Source of the DNA: JAUYMM01 sp049301455
GTDB lineage: Bacteria > Patescibacteriota > Microgenomatia > UBA8517
Length of the DNA stretch: 64,000 bases
Assembly (NCBI GenBank): GCA_049301455.1
Contig: JBAQKY010000020.1
Coordinates: 1-64,000 of the forward strand
Direction of reading: 5' to 3'
The position numbers were made by a program, and so were the translations under genes. Positions within the stretch are counted from its first letter, which is position 1. Each line of letters opens with the position of its first letter. Positions 9,590 through 18,543 of this stretch are shown piece after piece. The notes below the pieces were generated by a model. That model did not search any database, was not told the origin of the DNA, and saw nothing but the letters and a program-made list of their open reading frames with translations.

Positions 9590-10500
9590 CCCTCGATTTT
9601 AACACGCTTGTCACTGATGTCTAAATTTTGGGTTGTATCTATTTTATTTCCCAAGTTAGTAAAACTGGAATAGACATTTCCCATCATGTTTGTGGCATTG
9701 ACCAAATGTTTTTGGAGTATTCCTAAATTTTCTTCTACTTTTCCGTAATCTTTTTTGATTGCCCTTAATGAAGAAAGTATCTCCTTTGCCTGTTTCTCAA
9801 TTTTCTGACCTTCAAAGCTCATTAAAATCGCCTTTAGGTATGCATAGAAAGTTGTTGGAGAAACTGGCAAGACTCTTTTATTCTGTGCATAGTCAAATAG
9901 ATCTTGATTGTTTGCAATTTCATAGTAGATAACTTCTGATGGAATATACATTAAAGCATAATCTATTGTCCCCTCGTCAGTTAGAATATATTTTTTGGAT
10001 ATATCATCAATATGTTTTTTAACATCACTTTCAAAGGTTTTTTTGTAAACAGGATCCTTTTGCATTTTTCTAAAGTTTTCTAATGGAAATTTTGAATCAA
10101 TTGGGATTATTCCACCTGATGTCATAATTGCAGCATCCACTTTTTCTCCACTTTTAAAAGTATATTGAAGATTAAAAGATTCATTTGGTAAAAATTGTTT
10201 TAATAGTTCTTTTAAAACCTGCTCACCAATATTCCCTCTTAGTTTTGGGGATGACAAAAATTCTTGTAGATCTTTCATTCCCCTACCAATTTCACTAAAC
10301 TCCCCAATGTTTTTGTTAACGTCATTAATTACCCTCGCTGCATGATCAAGTCTTTCATTGAAAGATTTATTCTGTACTTCAAGACGTTGGCCTGTACTTC
10401 GAAGCCATTCAACTAAATCTCCAGAAGGTTTTTGTTTTAAAACTAAAACAATCAAAACAATTAGTACAATTAATATTATAATGAGAAGTACTGTTTCCAT
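9586..10500 (-). CDS. rmuC: RmuC-family DNA recombination protein
   Basis: A 304-aa protein with an N-terminal membrane anchor (about residues 4-22, mostly I, L and V), a coiled-coil-prone linker and the RmuC core: LRGNIGEQVLKELLKQF, DAAIMTSGGIIPIDSKFP, YALMYIPSEVIYYE and SPTTFYAYLKAI. The core is a PD-(D/E)XK-like fold. RmuC limits inversions at short inverted repeats in E. coli, probably by cutting DNA secondary structure. It is the first gene of a two-gene unit, its stop overlapping the helicase-nuclease start. Length is shorter than the roughly 475 aa of E. coli RmuC because the coiled coil is reduced. Confidence 0.9.
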   Translation of the reverse strand: METVLLIIILIVLIVLIVLVLKQKPSGDLVEWLRSTGQRLEVQNKSFNERLDHAARVINDVNKNIGEFSEIGRGMKDLQEFLSSPKLRGNIGEQVLKELLKQFLPNESFNLQYTFKSGEKVDAAIMTSGGIIPIDSKFPLENFRKMQKDPVYKKTFESDVKKHIDDISKKYILTDEGTIDYALMYIPSEVIYYEIANNQDLFDYAQNKRVLPVSPTTFYAYLKAILMSFEGQKIEKQAKEILSSLRAIKKDYGKVEENLGILQKHLVNATNMMGNVYSSFTNLGNKIDTTQNLDISDKRVKIEG

Positions 10501-10519
10501 AACAACTTAAGTATATAGT

Positions 10520-10870
10520 ATGCACAAAGAAATTAGAAAACAAATGGTATTAAGAAGAAAAAACTTCTTACCATCTTTGATTATTACCTTTGTATTACTC
10601 ATGTCACTTATTACAATTGTTTACTTTACCGATCCCAATTCATCTTTTTTTGTATTTTTATTTTTTGTCAACTTTTTAATATTATTTATATTCTTTCTAT
10701 CATTAATCCTTGGTAATTCTAGAAGAGGAATTGTAATTTCTATTTGTTTGACACTTTTTGTAATTTTGAGATATTTTGGAGTTGGAAATATATTAAATGC
10801 CATATTACTTTCTGGCCTTGGTATAATAGCCCTAATATATCATGAACGCACTACAAAAACAGGTCACTAA
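10520..10870 (+). CDS. small membrane protein upstream of TrpR-like gene
   Basis: A 116-aa protein with a basic N-terminus (MHKEIRKQMVLRRKN) and about four hydrophobic segments. No family recognised. It is divergent from rmuC with only 19 nt between, and overlaps the next gene by 29 nt, so a single transcript with the TrpR-like regulator is likely. Hydrophobic composition and tight packing support a real gene, but its role is unknown. Confidence 0.6.
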   Translation: MHKEIRKQMVLRRKNFLPSLIITFVLLMSLITIVYFTDPNSSFFVFLFFVNFLILFIFFLSLILGNSRRGIVISICLTLFVILRYFGVGNILNAILLSGLGIIALIYHERTTKTGH

Positions 10871-11207
10871 TACTTTTTTTCAAACACTTGAGGATTTAAA
10901 AACCAAAGAAAATTTTGAGATATTTTTAAATGATTTTCTGACAGAAAAAGAATCAGATTCACTTACAAAACGCCTTGCAATCGCCTATTGGCTTAAAAAA
11001 AGTAGAAATGATGAAAATATCAAAACAAATTTAAAAGCCACTCAAAAGGAAATTGATGAAGCAAAAGCCAAGTTGGATTCAAAGGGTTATAAACTTGCAA
11101 TCAAACTTATGGAAGCTGAAGAATGGGCAAATGTCTGGAGTGAAAAAATAAACAAGTTTCGACTTCATCGTAAAAAACTAGCTACTAGACACGATAAACT
11201 TGTATAA
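10842..11207 (+). CDS. TrpR/YerC-YecD family DNA-binding protein
   Basis: A 121-aa protein. The stretch FLNDFLTEKESDSLTKRLAIAYWL followed by TNLKATQKEIDEAKAKL fits the TrpR-like helix-turn-helix family (YerC/YecD), which includes the Trp repressor fold. The C-terminus is helical and basic. It overlaps the preceding membrane gene by 29 nt, and the promoter of metG lies inside its last codons. It probably acts as a transcription regulator; no ligand or target can be read from sequence. Confidence 0.72.
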   Translation: MNALQKQVTNTFFQTLEDLKTKENFEIFLNDFLTEKESDSLTKRLAIAYWLKKSRNDENIKTNLKATQKEIDEAKAKLDSKGYKLAIKLMEAEEWANVWSEKINKFRLHRKKLATRHDKLV

Positions 11208-11208
11208 T
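11203..11208 (+). promoter_or_regulatory. -10 box of metG inside the upstream gene
   Basis: A perfect TATAAT lies 6 nt before ATG 11215, embedded in the last codons of the TrpR-like gene. No Shine-Dalgarno sequence fits between, so a leaderless metG transcript is likely. Confidence 0.55.
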
Positions 11209-11214
11209 ACCCCT

Positions 11215-12642
11215 ATGGACAAAAAATATTACATTACCTGTGCAATACCATACGTCAATGCAGCTCCACATGTGGGACATGCCTTAGAGTTTGTACAAGG
11301 TGACGTTTTAGCTAGATATCACAGACTTTTGAGAGAAGATGTTGTTTTACTTTCTGGTGGTGATGAGAATGCTTTAAAAAATGTACAAGCTGCAGAAAAT
11401 GCTGGTGTTCCTGTTCAAGAATTTGTTGACAAAAATAATAAATTGTTTGAAGAACTTATTAAAAACTTAAACTGTAAATTTGATGTCTGGCAAAAAGGCA
11501 GTGACAAAGAAAAGCATTTCCCCTCCTCGCAAAAACTTTGGCAATTATGTGATAAGGCAGGAGATATATATCAAAAAGAATATTCAGGACTTTACTGTGT
11601 TGGTTGCGAAACTTTTTATGAAAAAGAAGAATTAAACGAAAATGGAGAATGTTTCGAGCATGTTGGGAAAAAACTAGAACAAGTAAAAGAAAAAAATTAC
11701 TTTTTTAAACTATCAAAATATCAGGACAAATTAATTGAATTAATAAAGAGTGATAAATTAAAAATTACACCTACCGAACGAAAAAACGAAGTTCTCTCCT
11801 TCCTAAAAGAACCACTTCAAGATATTTCAATCTCTCGTTCAAATGAAAGAGCAAAAAACTGGGGCGTGCCTGTACCAAACGACTATTCCCAAAAAATTTA
11901 TGTTTGGTTTGATGCCTTAAATATCTATCAAACAGGAGTTGGATTCAATTCAGATGAAGAAAAATATAAAAAATATTGGCCAGCTGACTTGCACGTAATT
12001 GGTAAAGGGATCTCAAGGTTCCATGCTGTTTATTGGCCTGCCTTTTTGATGTCTGCAAACTTGGAATTACCAAAAGAATTGTTTATTCATGGATATTTTA
12101 CTGTTAATGGTCAAAAGATGAGTAAAACATTAGGGAACGTAATTGATCCTAACGATATTATAAACAAATATGGAACCGATGCCTTGAGATACTACTTTTT
12201 GGCTAAATTTTCACCATTTGCTGATGGAGACTTTTCAGAAGAAAAGTTAAAAGATGTTTACAATGCAGATCTTGCTAATGGTCTAGGCAATTTAATTTCA
12301 AGAATTGCTAGATTGTGCGAAACTTCAAGCTTTTCATTCGAATCAAAAGAAACAAATATCTATCCAGAAGTTGCAAAGGCTATTGAAGAATATAGATTTG
12401 ATACAGCTATGAAATTTATCTGGGATAAAATAAGCCAGATTGATCAAGATATAAATAAAAACGAGGTATGGAAATTAACAGGAGACAAGCTAAAAGAAAG
12501 GCTCCAATACTATTTAGAAGAAATAGCAGAAATTTCACTCAATCTAAAACCTTTCCTACCAAGTACGGTTGAAAAAATTGCAAAAGTATTTGGTGGCCCA
12601 GTAATAAAAATGCAGGAACCTCTATTCCCTAGAATAAAATAA
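11215..12642 (+). CDS. metG: methionyl-tRNA synthetase
   Basis: A 475-aa class I synthetase charging tRNA-Met. The HIGH motif appears as HVGH in AIPYVNAAPHVGHALEF, and KMSKS as KMSKTLGN. The connective region has a C-x2-C pair (YCVGCE) plus a later cysteine (GECFEH), so the zinc site seems only partly kept. The start at ATG 11215 gives the standard MDKKYYITCAIPY beginning; the upstream ATG at 11200 lies before the -10 box. The enzyme ends after the anticodon-binding helical domain without the C-terminal tRNA-binding domain found in many bacterial MetRS. Confidence 0.95.
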   Translation: MDKKYYITCAIPYVNAAPHVGHALEFVQGDVLARYHRLLREDVVLLSGGDENALKNVQAAENAGVPVQEFVDKNNKLFEELIKNLNCKFDVWQKGSDKEKHFPSSQKLWQLCDKAGDIYQKEYSGLYCVGCETFYEKEELNENGECFEHVGKKLEQVKEKNYFFKLSKYQDKLIELIKSDKLKITPTERKNEVLSFLKEPLQDISISRSNERAKNWGVPVPNDYSQKIYVWFDALNIYQTGVGFNSDEEKYKKYWPADLHVIGKGISRFHAVYWPAFLMSANLELPKELFIHGYFTVNGQKMSKTLGNVIDPNDIINKYGTDALRYYFLAKFSPFADGDFSEEKLKDVYNADLANGLGNLISRIARLCETSSFSFESKETNIYPEVAKAIEEYRFDTAMKFIWDKISQIDQDINKNEVWKLTGDKLKERLQYYLEEIAEISLNLKPFLPSTVEKIAKVFGGPVIKMQEPLFPRIK

Positions 12643-12643
12643 T

Positions 12644-14137
12644 ATGATCAGAAACTGGATAATTAAAAATGAAAAGACAGTGTTACGTTTTTTTGAAATC
12701 TTGCCAGGATTTTTTTCTTGGAATATGATTTTCTTACCTTATTGGGGTATATTCGTTTTTCCTAATTTTGTTGCATACTTTGTTCTACTTTTTAACGTTT
12801 ATTGGTTTTATCAATCATTTTTAATTGCCATCACCTCAATTATTTCTCATACAAAAATTCAGGCAGCCATTAAATACGACTGGATAACTGACTTAAAGAC
12901 TTTTCCAGATTGGAAAAAAGTTCACAATATTGTTATTGTCCCTACGTATAAAGAACCTCTTCACATACTTGAAAGAACTATAGAATCACTTGCTAGCCAA
13001 ACATTACCTACAAAGATGATGACTGTTATTTTAGCTATGGAAGAAAAAGAAGACAGAAAAGATAGAGACATGAAGTTTAATAGTTTAAAGAAAATGTTTG
13101 CTAAAAAGTTTAAATATTTTATTCAAACAAATCATAAATTAGTAGCAGGTGAAGCAGTTGGAAAAGCATCAAATGAAAAGTTTGCAGCCATTTATTTTAA
13201 AAATAATTACATTGATAAAGGATTAGTTGATATGGACTATTTAACAGTAACTAGTTGTGATGCAGATCATAAATACCACCCAAACCACTTTGCATATCTA
13301 TCATTTAAGTTTTTAGACAGTCCAACAAGATACAGGCACTTCTGGCAACCTGCTGTTATGTTTTACAACAATATTTGGGAATTACCTGCAATCACAAGAG
13401 TCCCAAACACTTTTGGAACAATATTTAATCTTTCACAACTTCCAAGAAAAGATAGATTATTAAATACTGCTAACTATTCACTTTCGTTTAAACTACTTGA
13501 CGAAGCTGGATACTGGGATGCAGACAAGATTCCAGAAGACTGGGGAATATTTTTCAAAGCATATTACAAAGTTAAAGGAGGTCTTGAAGTGGAACCAATT
13601 TACCTTCCACTTCACGCTGATGCAGCACAATCTACCTCTCACTGGAAAACAATTAAAAATCAGTATGAACAATATAAAAGATGGGCATGGGGAACATCTG
13701 ATGATTCATGGATAATTAAAAATTATTTAGTAGACAGAGAAATTCCATTTTGGGATAAAACAACGAGAGTTTTGCATGTTATTTGGTCCCATTTTATGTG
13801 GCCTGTTAATTGGTTCATTGTAACAATTGGATTGACCTTGCCTACACTTATTAATCCTGCATTTGGAAGAACTGCATTGGGATATATGGTTCCAAAATTA
13901 TCATCAATAATTTTAACTCTTTCACTTGGATTCTTCTTTGTCTTGTTCTTTGTAGATAATGTTTACAAACCAAAAAGGCCTGATCATATATCTGTTTGGA
14001 GACAAATATTTATGCCATTTGAATTTATATTAATGCCAATTGCAGGATTTTTCTTTTCAGCTCTCCCTGGCCTTGATGCACATACAAGATTAATGTTGGG
14101 GAAATATATAGAATACAAGGTTACAGAAAAAGTATAA
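12644..14137 (+). CDS. membrane-bound family 2 glycosyltransferase
   Basis: A 497-aa processive-type GT2. Two or three N-terminal membrane helices come first, then the cytoplasmic GT-A domain with VPTYKEPLHILERTIESL, a DxD-type SCDADHKYHPNH, an acidic PEDWG block in place of TED and a QYKRWAWG motif equivalent to QxxRW of cellulose/chitin-synthase-like enzymes. Four C-terminal membrane segments follow. It probably polymerises or transfers a sugar across or at the membrane using a nucleotide sugar. The gene starts 1 nt after the metG stop and begins an envelope-glycan operon reaching 18536. Confidence 0.85.
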   Translation: MIRNWIIKNEKTVLRFFEILPGFFSWNMIFLPYWGIFVFPNFVAYFVLLFNVYWFYQSFLIAITSIISHTKIQAAIKYDWITDLKTFPDWKKVHNIVIVPTYKEPLHILERTIESLASQTLPTKMMTVILAMEEKEDRKDRDMKFNSLKKMFAKKFKYFIQTNHKLVAGEAVGKASNEKFAAIYFKNNYIDKGLVDMDYLTVTSCDADHKYHPNHFAYLSFKFLDSPTRYRHFWQPAVMFYNNIWELPAITRVPNTFGTIFNLSQLPRKDRLLNTANYSLSFKLLDEAGYWDADKIPEDWGIFFKAYYKVKGGLEVEPIYLPLHADAAQSTSHWKTIKNQYEQYKRWAWGTSDDSWIIKNYLVDREIPFWDKTTRVLHVIWSHFMWPVNWFIVTIGLTLPTLINPAFGRTALGYMVPKLSSIILTLSLGFFFVLFFVDNVYKPKRPDHISVWRQIFMPFEFILMPIAGFFFSALPGLDAHTRLMLGKYIEYKVTEKV

Positions 14138-14139
14138 AG

Positions 14140-14667
14140 ATGTCAGAACAGACTAACATTGCAATTGACGTACGTAACCAAAAAAACCTAGAGAATCTGT
14201 TTCCAGGAGGTTTCAGGATAACAAGGGGACGGACATCGGGCTATGGATGTTCAGCTTTCGTATTAAATCATTTCTTTCCCAAAAGATTTTCACTTTACGA
14301 TACCGATCCGGATATAAACAATACTTTCAAGGATGAAGGCAATAATCAATTTAAGGTTGTGGATGAATATGAAGTTAGCAAAGCAGAAAATGTACGCCAC
14401 TCTGAACATTTCAAAAAGGACGCAGTAATTGCCTATGTTGACCTAACGCCAATTGAACTCTTTGGTAGAACCGTAGAAAACAAGACTGTGAACCATGTTG
14501 GCGTTATCGTAGAAGATCCAGAACAAGGTCTCTGTTTAGAATCAAAATTAAATCCTCAAAATTCTCCCCAAATAATAACTTTTGATCTCGGTGACATGTT
14601 GAGATATGAACAAGAAGCCGGTACCGTCACTCATATCCAAATATTAGAGGCAATTAAAAGTAAGTGA
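14140..14667 (+). CDS. putative NlpC/P60-like cysteine peptidase or amidase
   Basis: A 175-aa soluble protein with no signal peptide. Two blocks resemble the NlpC/P60 papain-like fold: GYGCSAFVLNHF around Cys37 (compare DCSGLV, the nucleophile) and, after a DAVIAYVDLTP strand (compare GDLVFF), VNHVGVIVED around His119 (compare HVGIYLG), followed by LESKLNP where family members place the third polar residue. It sits 2 nt after the GT2 gene. I am confident in the gene but only moderately in the fold; the substrate is unknown and lack of a signal peptide is odd for a cell-wall enzyme. Confidence 0.5.
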   Translation: MSEQTNIAIDVRNQKNLENLFPGGFRITRGRTSGYGCSAFVLNHFFPKRFSLYDTDPDINNTFKDEGNNQFKVVDEYEVSKAENVRHSEHFKKDAVIAYVDLTPIELFGRTVENKTVNHVGVIVEDPEQGLCLESKLNPQNSPQIITFDLGDMLRYEQEAGTVTHIQILEAIKSK

Positions 14668-14676
14668 GTTTTATGC

Positions 14677-14682
14677 TAATAT
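14677..14682 (+). promoter_or_regulatory. extended -10 box for GT-C gene with GTG start
   Basis: TGC-TAATAT ends 6 nt before the GTG at 14689. The spacing again implies a leaderless message, here beginning with GTG. Confidence 0.45.
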
Positions 14683-14688
14683 TAAATA

Positions 14689-16182
14689 GTGAAAAACTTC
14701 ATCAAAAAATATTGGAATAAACTTATTTCTGTCATTGATACCCCAATTTGGCTTGAGATATTTTTTGTAGTAATAATTCTTCTTCGAATCCCTTCATTTT
14801 TTGAGCCATATTACTACGGTGATGAAATGATTTATTTAACACTTGGTGAAGGTGTTAGACAAGGAGTTCCACTTTATTCAGGGCTGCATGACAATAAACC
14901 ACCGCTCCTCTACCTAACAGCTGCCATTTCAGGTAATGTTTTTATCTTTAAAGCATTACTTGCTGCATTTAATTTACTTGCCGTCTATCTTTTCTGGAAG
15001 CTTACAAAAATATTATTTCCAAAAAATGACAAGCTTAGTACAGTATCAACTGTTATTTTTGGAATATTTTCAACAATCCCATTACTTGAAGGAAATATTG
15101 CAAATGCAGAAAACTTCATGATGGTTCCTGTTTTAATGGCTCTACTTTACGCATTAACACGTAAAGACAGTTTAAAGAATATGTTTTTTGTAGGTATTAT
15201 GTTCTCTATTGGTTCGCTGTTTAAGATAGTTGCTGCTTTTGATATCTTAGGTTTAATTGCCTTTTGGTTAATATTTGTCAAAAAAGACAACTTTATAGAA
15301 CTAATTAAAAAAGTAATATTTTTATCTCTTGGTTTTATAATACCAATCCTATTAACTTTTGTTTGGTACTTTTTAAGAGGTGCTTTGTCTGAATATGTGA
15401 TTGCTGCCTATTTACAAAATTTTGGATATTTAAGCAGTTGGAAAAGATCAGCAACAGACATACCATTTTTGGTTAAAAATGCCCCACTCTTAATTCGCTT
15501 TGGAATAATGCTTTTTGGTTTCTTTGTTTTGTGGCTTTTAAGAAACAAATTGTCTAAACAATTTATCTTTGTTACTGCTTGGCTACTAGCAACACTTTTT
15601 GCAGTAACTTTATCAGAACGTCCATATCCACATTATTTTCTACAATCACTTGCTCCTGTTTCAATTCTTTTTGGGATGTTGTTTACCTTAAAAAATGTTG
15701 AACAGAGTTTAACTGTTATACCCCTTACACTTGCTTTCTTTGTACCTTTTTACTTTAAATTCTGGTATTACCAAACAGTTCCCTATTATGAAAGATTTAT
15801 AAAATTTGCCACAAAACAAATAACAAGAGATGAATACTTTAATAAGTTTTCACCTCAACTGATAAACAACTATGAAATAGCAGATTTCTTAGCAAAAACT
15901 GCCAAAAAGGAGGATCGCGTCTTCGTCTGGAGTAACGACTCATCAGCAATATATTCACTCTCAAGAAGACTGCCCCCAACTAAATATGTTGCAGACTATC
16001 ATTTCAGAGATTTCTCAACAGAAGAAATGACAATTGCAGAACTTAAAAAAACAATGCCAAAGTTTGTAGTTGTTACGCCCAATTCATTTCCATTTGAGAG
16101 CCTTAACGTGTTTTTGGCAGAAAACTATTATATAATCTCAGAAATAGGTTCCTCACAAATATGGCTTTACTTAAACAAATAA
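14689..16182 (+). CDS. GT39/PMT-like membrane glycosyltransferase
   Basis: A 497-aa polytopic protein starting with GTG. After the first membrane helix an external loop carries YYGDEMIYLTLGEG, the conserved acidic pair of ArnT/PMT-type GT-C enzymes. Next come HDNKPPLLYLTAA, the common D-x-K-P-P motif, and about ten further hydrophobic segments, then a roughly 120-residue polar C-terminal domain. Such enzymes transfer sugars from polyprenyl-phosphate carriers on the outer membrane face. Its end overlaps the next small gene by 22 nt. The neighbouring WecA-like and DPPR-like genes would supply lipid-linked precursors. Confidence 0.85.
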   Translation: MKNFIKKYWNKLISVIDTPIWLEIFFVVIILLRIPSFFEPYYYGDEMIYLTLGEGVRQGVPLYSGLHDNKPPLLYLTAAISGNVFIFKALLAAFNLLAVYLFWKLTKILFPKNDKLSTVSTVIFGIFSTIPLLEGNIANAENFMMVPVLMALLYALTRKDSLKNMFFVGIMFSIGSLFKIVAAFDILGLIAFWLIFVKKDNFIELIKKVIFLSLGFIIPILLTFVWYFLRGALSEYVIAAYLQNFGYLSSWKRSATDIPFLVKNAPLLIRFGIMLFGFFVLWLLRNKLSKQFIFVTAWLLATLFAVTLSERPYPHYFLQSLAPVSILFGMLFTLKNVEQSLTVIPLTLAFFVPFYFKFWYYQTVPYYERFIKFATKQITRDEYFNKFSPQLINNYEIADFLAKTAKKEDRVFVWSNDSSAIYSLSRRLPPTKYVADYHFRDFSTEEMTIAELKKTMPKFVVVTPNSFPFESLNVFLAENYYIISEIGSSQIWLYLNK

Positions 16183-16565
16183 AGAACCCACTATCAAGGT
16201 TAAAAGATGGTGTTGGGATTAAAATAGACTCCAGATTTGAAAAAATACCACTTAAATCACTTTTTTTGATATCAATTATTGTAAATATTTTGTTTATTTT
16301 GCTTGGACTAGTTAGTCAATTAGTATTACCACCTGAAGTTCCATTATTTTATGGATTGCCTAAAAATAGTGAGCAGCTTGCACCATCTTTATTCATAATA
16401 GTACCGGCAGTAATTTCTTTATTCATAACAGTAGTAAATGCTGTAATATCTATAAACGTTGACAGTACCTACCTCAAAAAAACTTTAGCCTTTGCATCAA
16501 TATCAGTCTGTTTATTAAGCGTAATTGCCACATATAAAATTATATTTTTAGTAGGTTCTATATAA
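16161..16565 (+). CDS. small membrane protein in glycan operon
   Basis: A 134-aa protein with three hydrophobic segments (about residues 33-55, 71-92, 104-127) and a polar loop PPEVPLFYGLPKNSEQLAP between the first two. This loop recalls the LP.xVPIHF loop of DUF1648 proteins, but the match is weak. It overlaps the upstream GT-C by 22 nt and is followed 4 nt later by the WecA-like gene, so it is surely part of the operon. Function unknown. Confidence 0.65.
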   Translation: MALLKQIKNPLSRLKDGVGIKIDSRFEKIPLKSLFLISIIVNILFILLGLVSQLVLPPEVPLFYGLPKNSEQLAPSLFIIVPAVISLFITVVNAVISINVDSTYLKKTLAFASISVCLLSVIATYKIIFLVGSI

Positions 16566-16569
16566 GAAT

Positions 16570-17598
16570 ATGGATAAATTGTTTTACTTATTGTTTCTTC
16601 CACTCTTAATCTCGGCATTTGTATCTTTTGTAATAACTCCTCTAGTTATTAAGTTTGCCAAAAGGTTAAAAATAATGGATGATCCAAGGAAGAATAACCA
16701 TCCCAAAGTAATCCACACCAAACCAATTCCTAGAGGTGGGGGTATCCCAGTATTTATTGCTATTTTAGTTACCTCACTTTTATTCATACCAATCGACAAA
16801 CATTTAATCTCAATACTTATTGGAGCAGGAATAATTTTTATAATGGGTTTTTTAGACGACAGATACAATCTAAATCCTTATGTTAGACTAATTGTTGGAT
16901 TTATAGCAGCCTTTATTCCAATTTCTCAAGGTATTGGAATATCATTTCTAACAAACCCGTTTGGAGGAATAATAGATCTTTCAAACCCAATCATATCTGA
17001 CATGTTTGCGTTAGTCTGGGTTGTCTTCATGATGAACATGGTAAATATGGGGGCAAAAGGAATTGATGGACAACTTTCAGGTGTCGCAGTCATATCAGCC
17101 TTAACAATTACAGCATTATCATTTTATTACTCTACAGACATAACCCAATGGCCTGTTATTCTAATTTCGTCAATTACAGCAGGCGCCTTTTTTGGTTTTT
17201 TTATCTGGCATAAGTACCCTCAAAAGATAATGCCTGGGTATGGTGGGTCAACACTTGCAGGATATATGCTGGCTATTGCCTCAATACTGTCTACCACTAA
17301 GGTTGGTACTTTAATTGTTGTCTTAGGTATTCCGCTTATCGATACTGGATATGTAGTTATCAGAAGAGTTCTTTCTGGAAAATCTCCTGTCTGGGGTGAC
17401 AGAGGTCATCTTCACCATAAACTATTGGATTCGGGATTATCAAAAAAACAAGTCTCACAAGTCTATTGGTCACTAACTGCGATACTTGGAATTTTGGCTC
17501 TTAATTTGAATAGCACATATAAGTTGTATACAATTATAGGAGTATCGTTAGTTTTGGGTGGGGTAATTCTGTTCTTAACCAAAAAACAAAAAATATAA
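16570..17598 (+). CDS. WecA/TagO-like polyprenyl-phosphate sugar-1-phosphate transferase
   Basis: A 342-aa member of the MraY/WecA family. It moves a sugar-1-phosphate from a UDP-sugar to polyprenyl phosphate, the first committed step of a lipid-linked glycan. It has about ten membrane segments and the signatures DDPRKNNHPKVIHTKPIPRGGG, GFLDDRYNL (the metal-binding Asp pair) and a terminal WGDRGHLHHKLLD (the HxHH loop). The usual NxxNxxDGxDGL block reads NMVNMGAKGIDGQLSG, so the first Asp is missing or shifted. Its stop overlaps the next start by 1 nt (TAATG). Confidence 0.85.
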   Translation: MDKLFYLLFLPLLISAFVSFVITPLVIKFAKRLKIMDDPRKNNHPKVIHTKPIPRGGGIPVFIAILVTSLLFIPIDKHLISILIGAGIIFIMGFLDDRYNLNPYVRLIVGFIAAFIPISQGIGISFLTNPFGGIIDLSNPIISDMFALVWVVFMMNMVNMGAKGIDGQLSGVAVISALTITALSFYYSTDITQWPVILISSITAGAFFGFFIWHKYPQKIMPGYGGSTLAGYMLAIASILSTTKVGTLIVVLGIPLIDTGYVVIRRVLSGKSPVWGDRGHLHHKLLDSGLSKKQVSQVYWSLTAILGILALNLNSTYKLYTIIGVSLVLGGVILFLTKKQKI

Positions 17599-18536
17599 TG
17601 TTTAATTTAATTTTAGAAGCAATCAAGATAGCAAGACTTATTCACTGGGTTAAAAACCTAGCCATCTTTGGGGCGCTTCTCTTAACTGGCACTTTGTATG
17701 AAACTGGGCTATTTAAAGACGTTTTGGAGGCCTTTTTTGCCTTCTCCTTTGCAACATCAGCAACTTACATATTTAATGACATAATTGATGCAGCTGCAGA
17801 CAGACTTCATCCTGTAAAAAAGAATAGACCAATTGCCGCAGGTAAATTACCAATGTTTATAGCCATACTTGAACTTATTGGTTTTGTTGTGCTTTCATTG
17901 GCTATGGCAGCCTACATTAATCAATTATTATTTACGCTTATCCTTGTATATCTTGGTATGCAAATTTTTTATAGTTTGGGTTTAAAAAACATACCTGTTA
18001 TAGACATATTAATAATAGCTTCAGGATTTATTATCAGAGTCTATGCTGGAGCTTTTGTAATTGATGCTCATCTTTCAGTTTGGTTTTTACTTTGTGTTGT
18101 TTCTGCTTCCCTCTTCCTTGCTGCTGGAAAAAGAAGGTCAGAAATTAATCTACTTGAAGCGATATCTGGTGGAACCAGAAAAAGTTTAACTAAATATTCA
18201 ACAGAACTCCTAAACAGTTATGTCACTATGTTTGGAAACGCCACATGGATGAGTTGGAGTTTATATACATTTTTTGAGAGTCCAAAAGCTTCACTTGATT
18301 TTTGGATGGTCTTGGCTGAAGTCTCAAGAGCAACAACAATTGATAAACTGATGATGCTTACCATTCCCGTAGTTATTTTTGGAATTATGCGTTATGAGGC
18401 ACTTATTTTTGAAGGTAAATCAGAAGCTCCAGAAAAATTATTATTAACTGACAAGGCTCTAATCATTGCAGTTGGCCTTTGGATTGCACTTGTATATTGG
18501 ATTATATATTCAGGAGTATCAGTGAGTGGGATTTAA
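17598..18536 (+). CDS. UbiA-family decaprenyl-phosphate phosphoribosyltransferase-like (DPPR synthase)
   Basis: A 312-aa polytopic UbiA-superfamily protein. The signature YIFNDIIDAAADRLHPVKK, continuing NRPIAAG, matches the NDxxDxxxDxxHPxKxxRP form typical of DPPR synthases, which add ribose-5-phosphate from PRPP to polyprenyl phosphate in arabinan-precursor synthesis. A second block, AGKRRSEI, fits the second Asp/Lys-Arg motif region. Coupling to the WecA-like gene by a 1-nt overlap suggests a shared polyprenyl-phosphate pool. No DprE1/DprE2 partners are visible in the window. Confidence 0.8.
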   Translation: MFNLILEAIKIARLIHWVKNLAIFGALLLTGTLYETGLFKDVLEAFFAFSFATSATYIFNDIIDAAADRLHPVKKNRPIAAGKLPMFIAILELIGFVVLSLAMAAYINQLLFTLILVYLGMQIFYSLGLKNIPVIDILIIASGFIIRVYAGAFVIDAHLSVWFLLCVVSASLFLAAGKRRSEINLLEAISGGTRKSLTKYSTELLNSYVTMFGNATWMSWSLYTFFESPKASLDFWMVLAEVSRATTIDKLMMLTIPVVIFGIMRYEALIFEGKSEAPEKLLLTDKALIIAVGLWIALVYWIIYSGVSVSGI

Positions 18537-18543
18537 ACAATTA

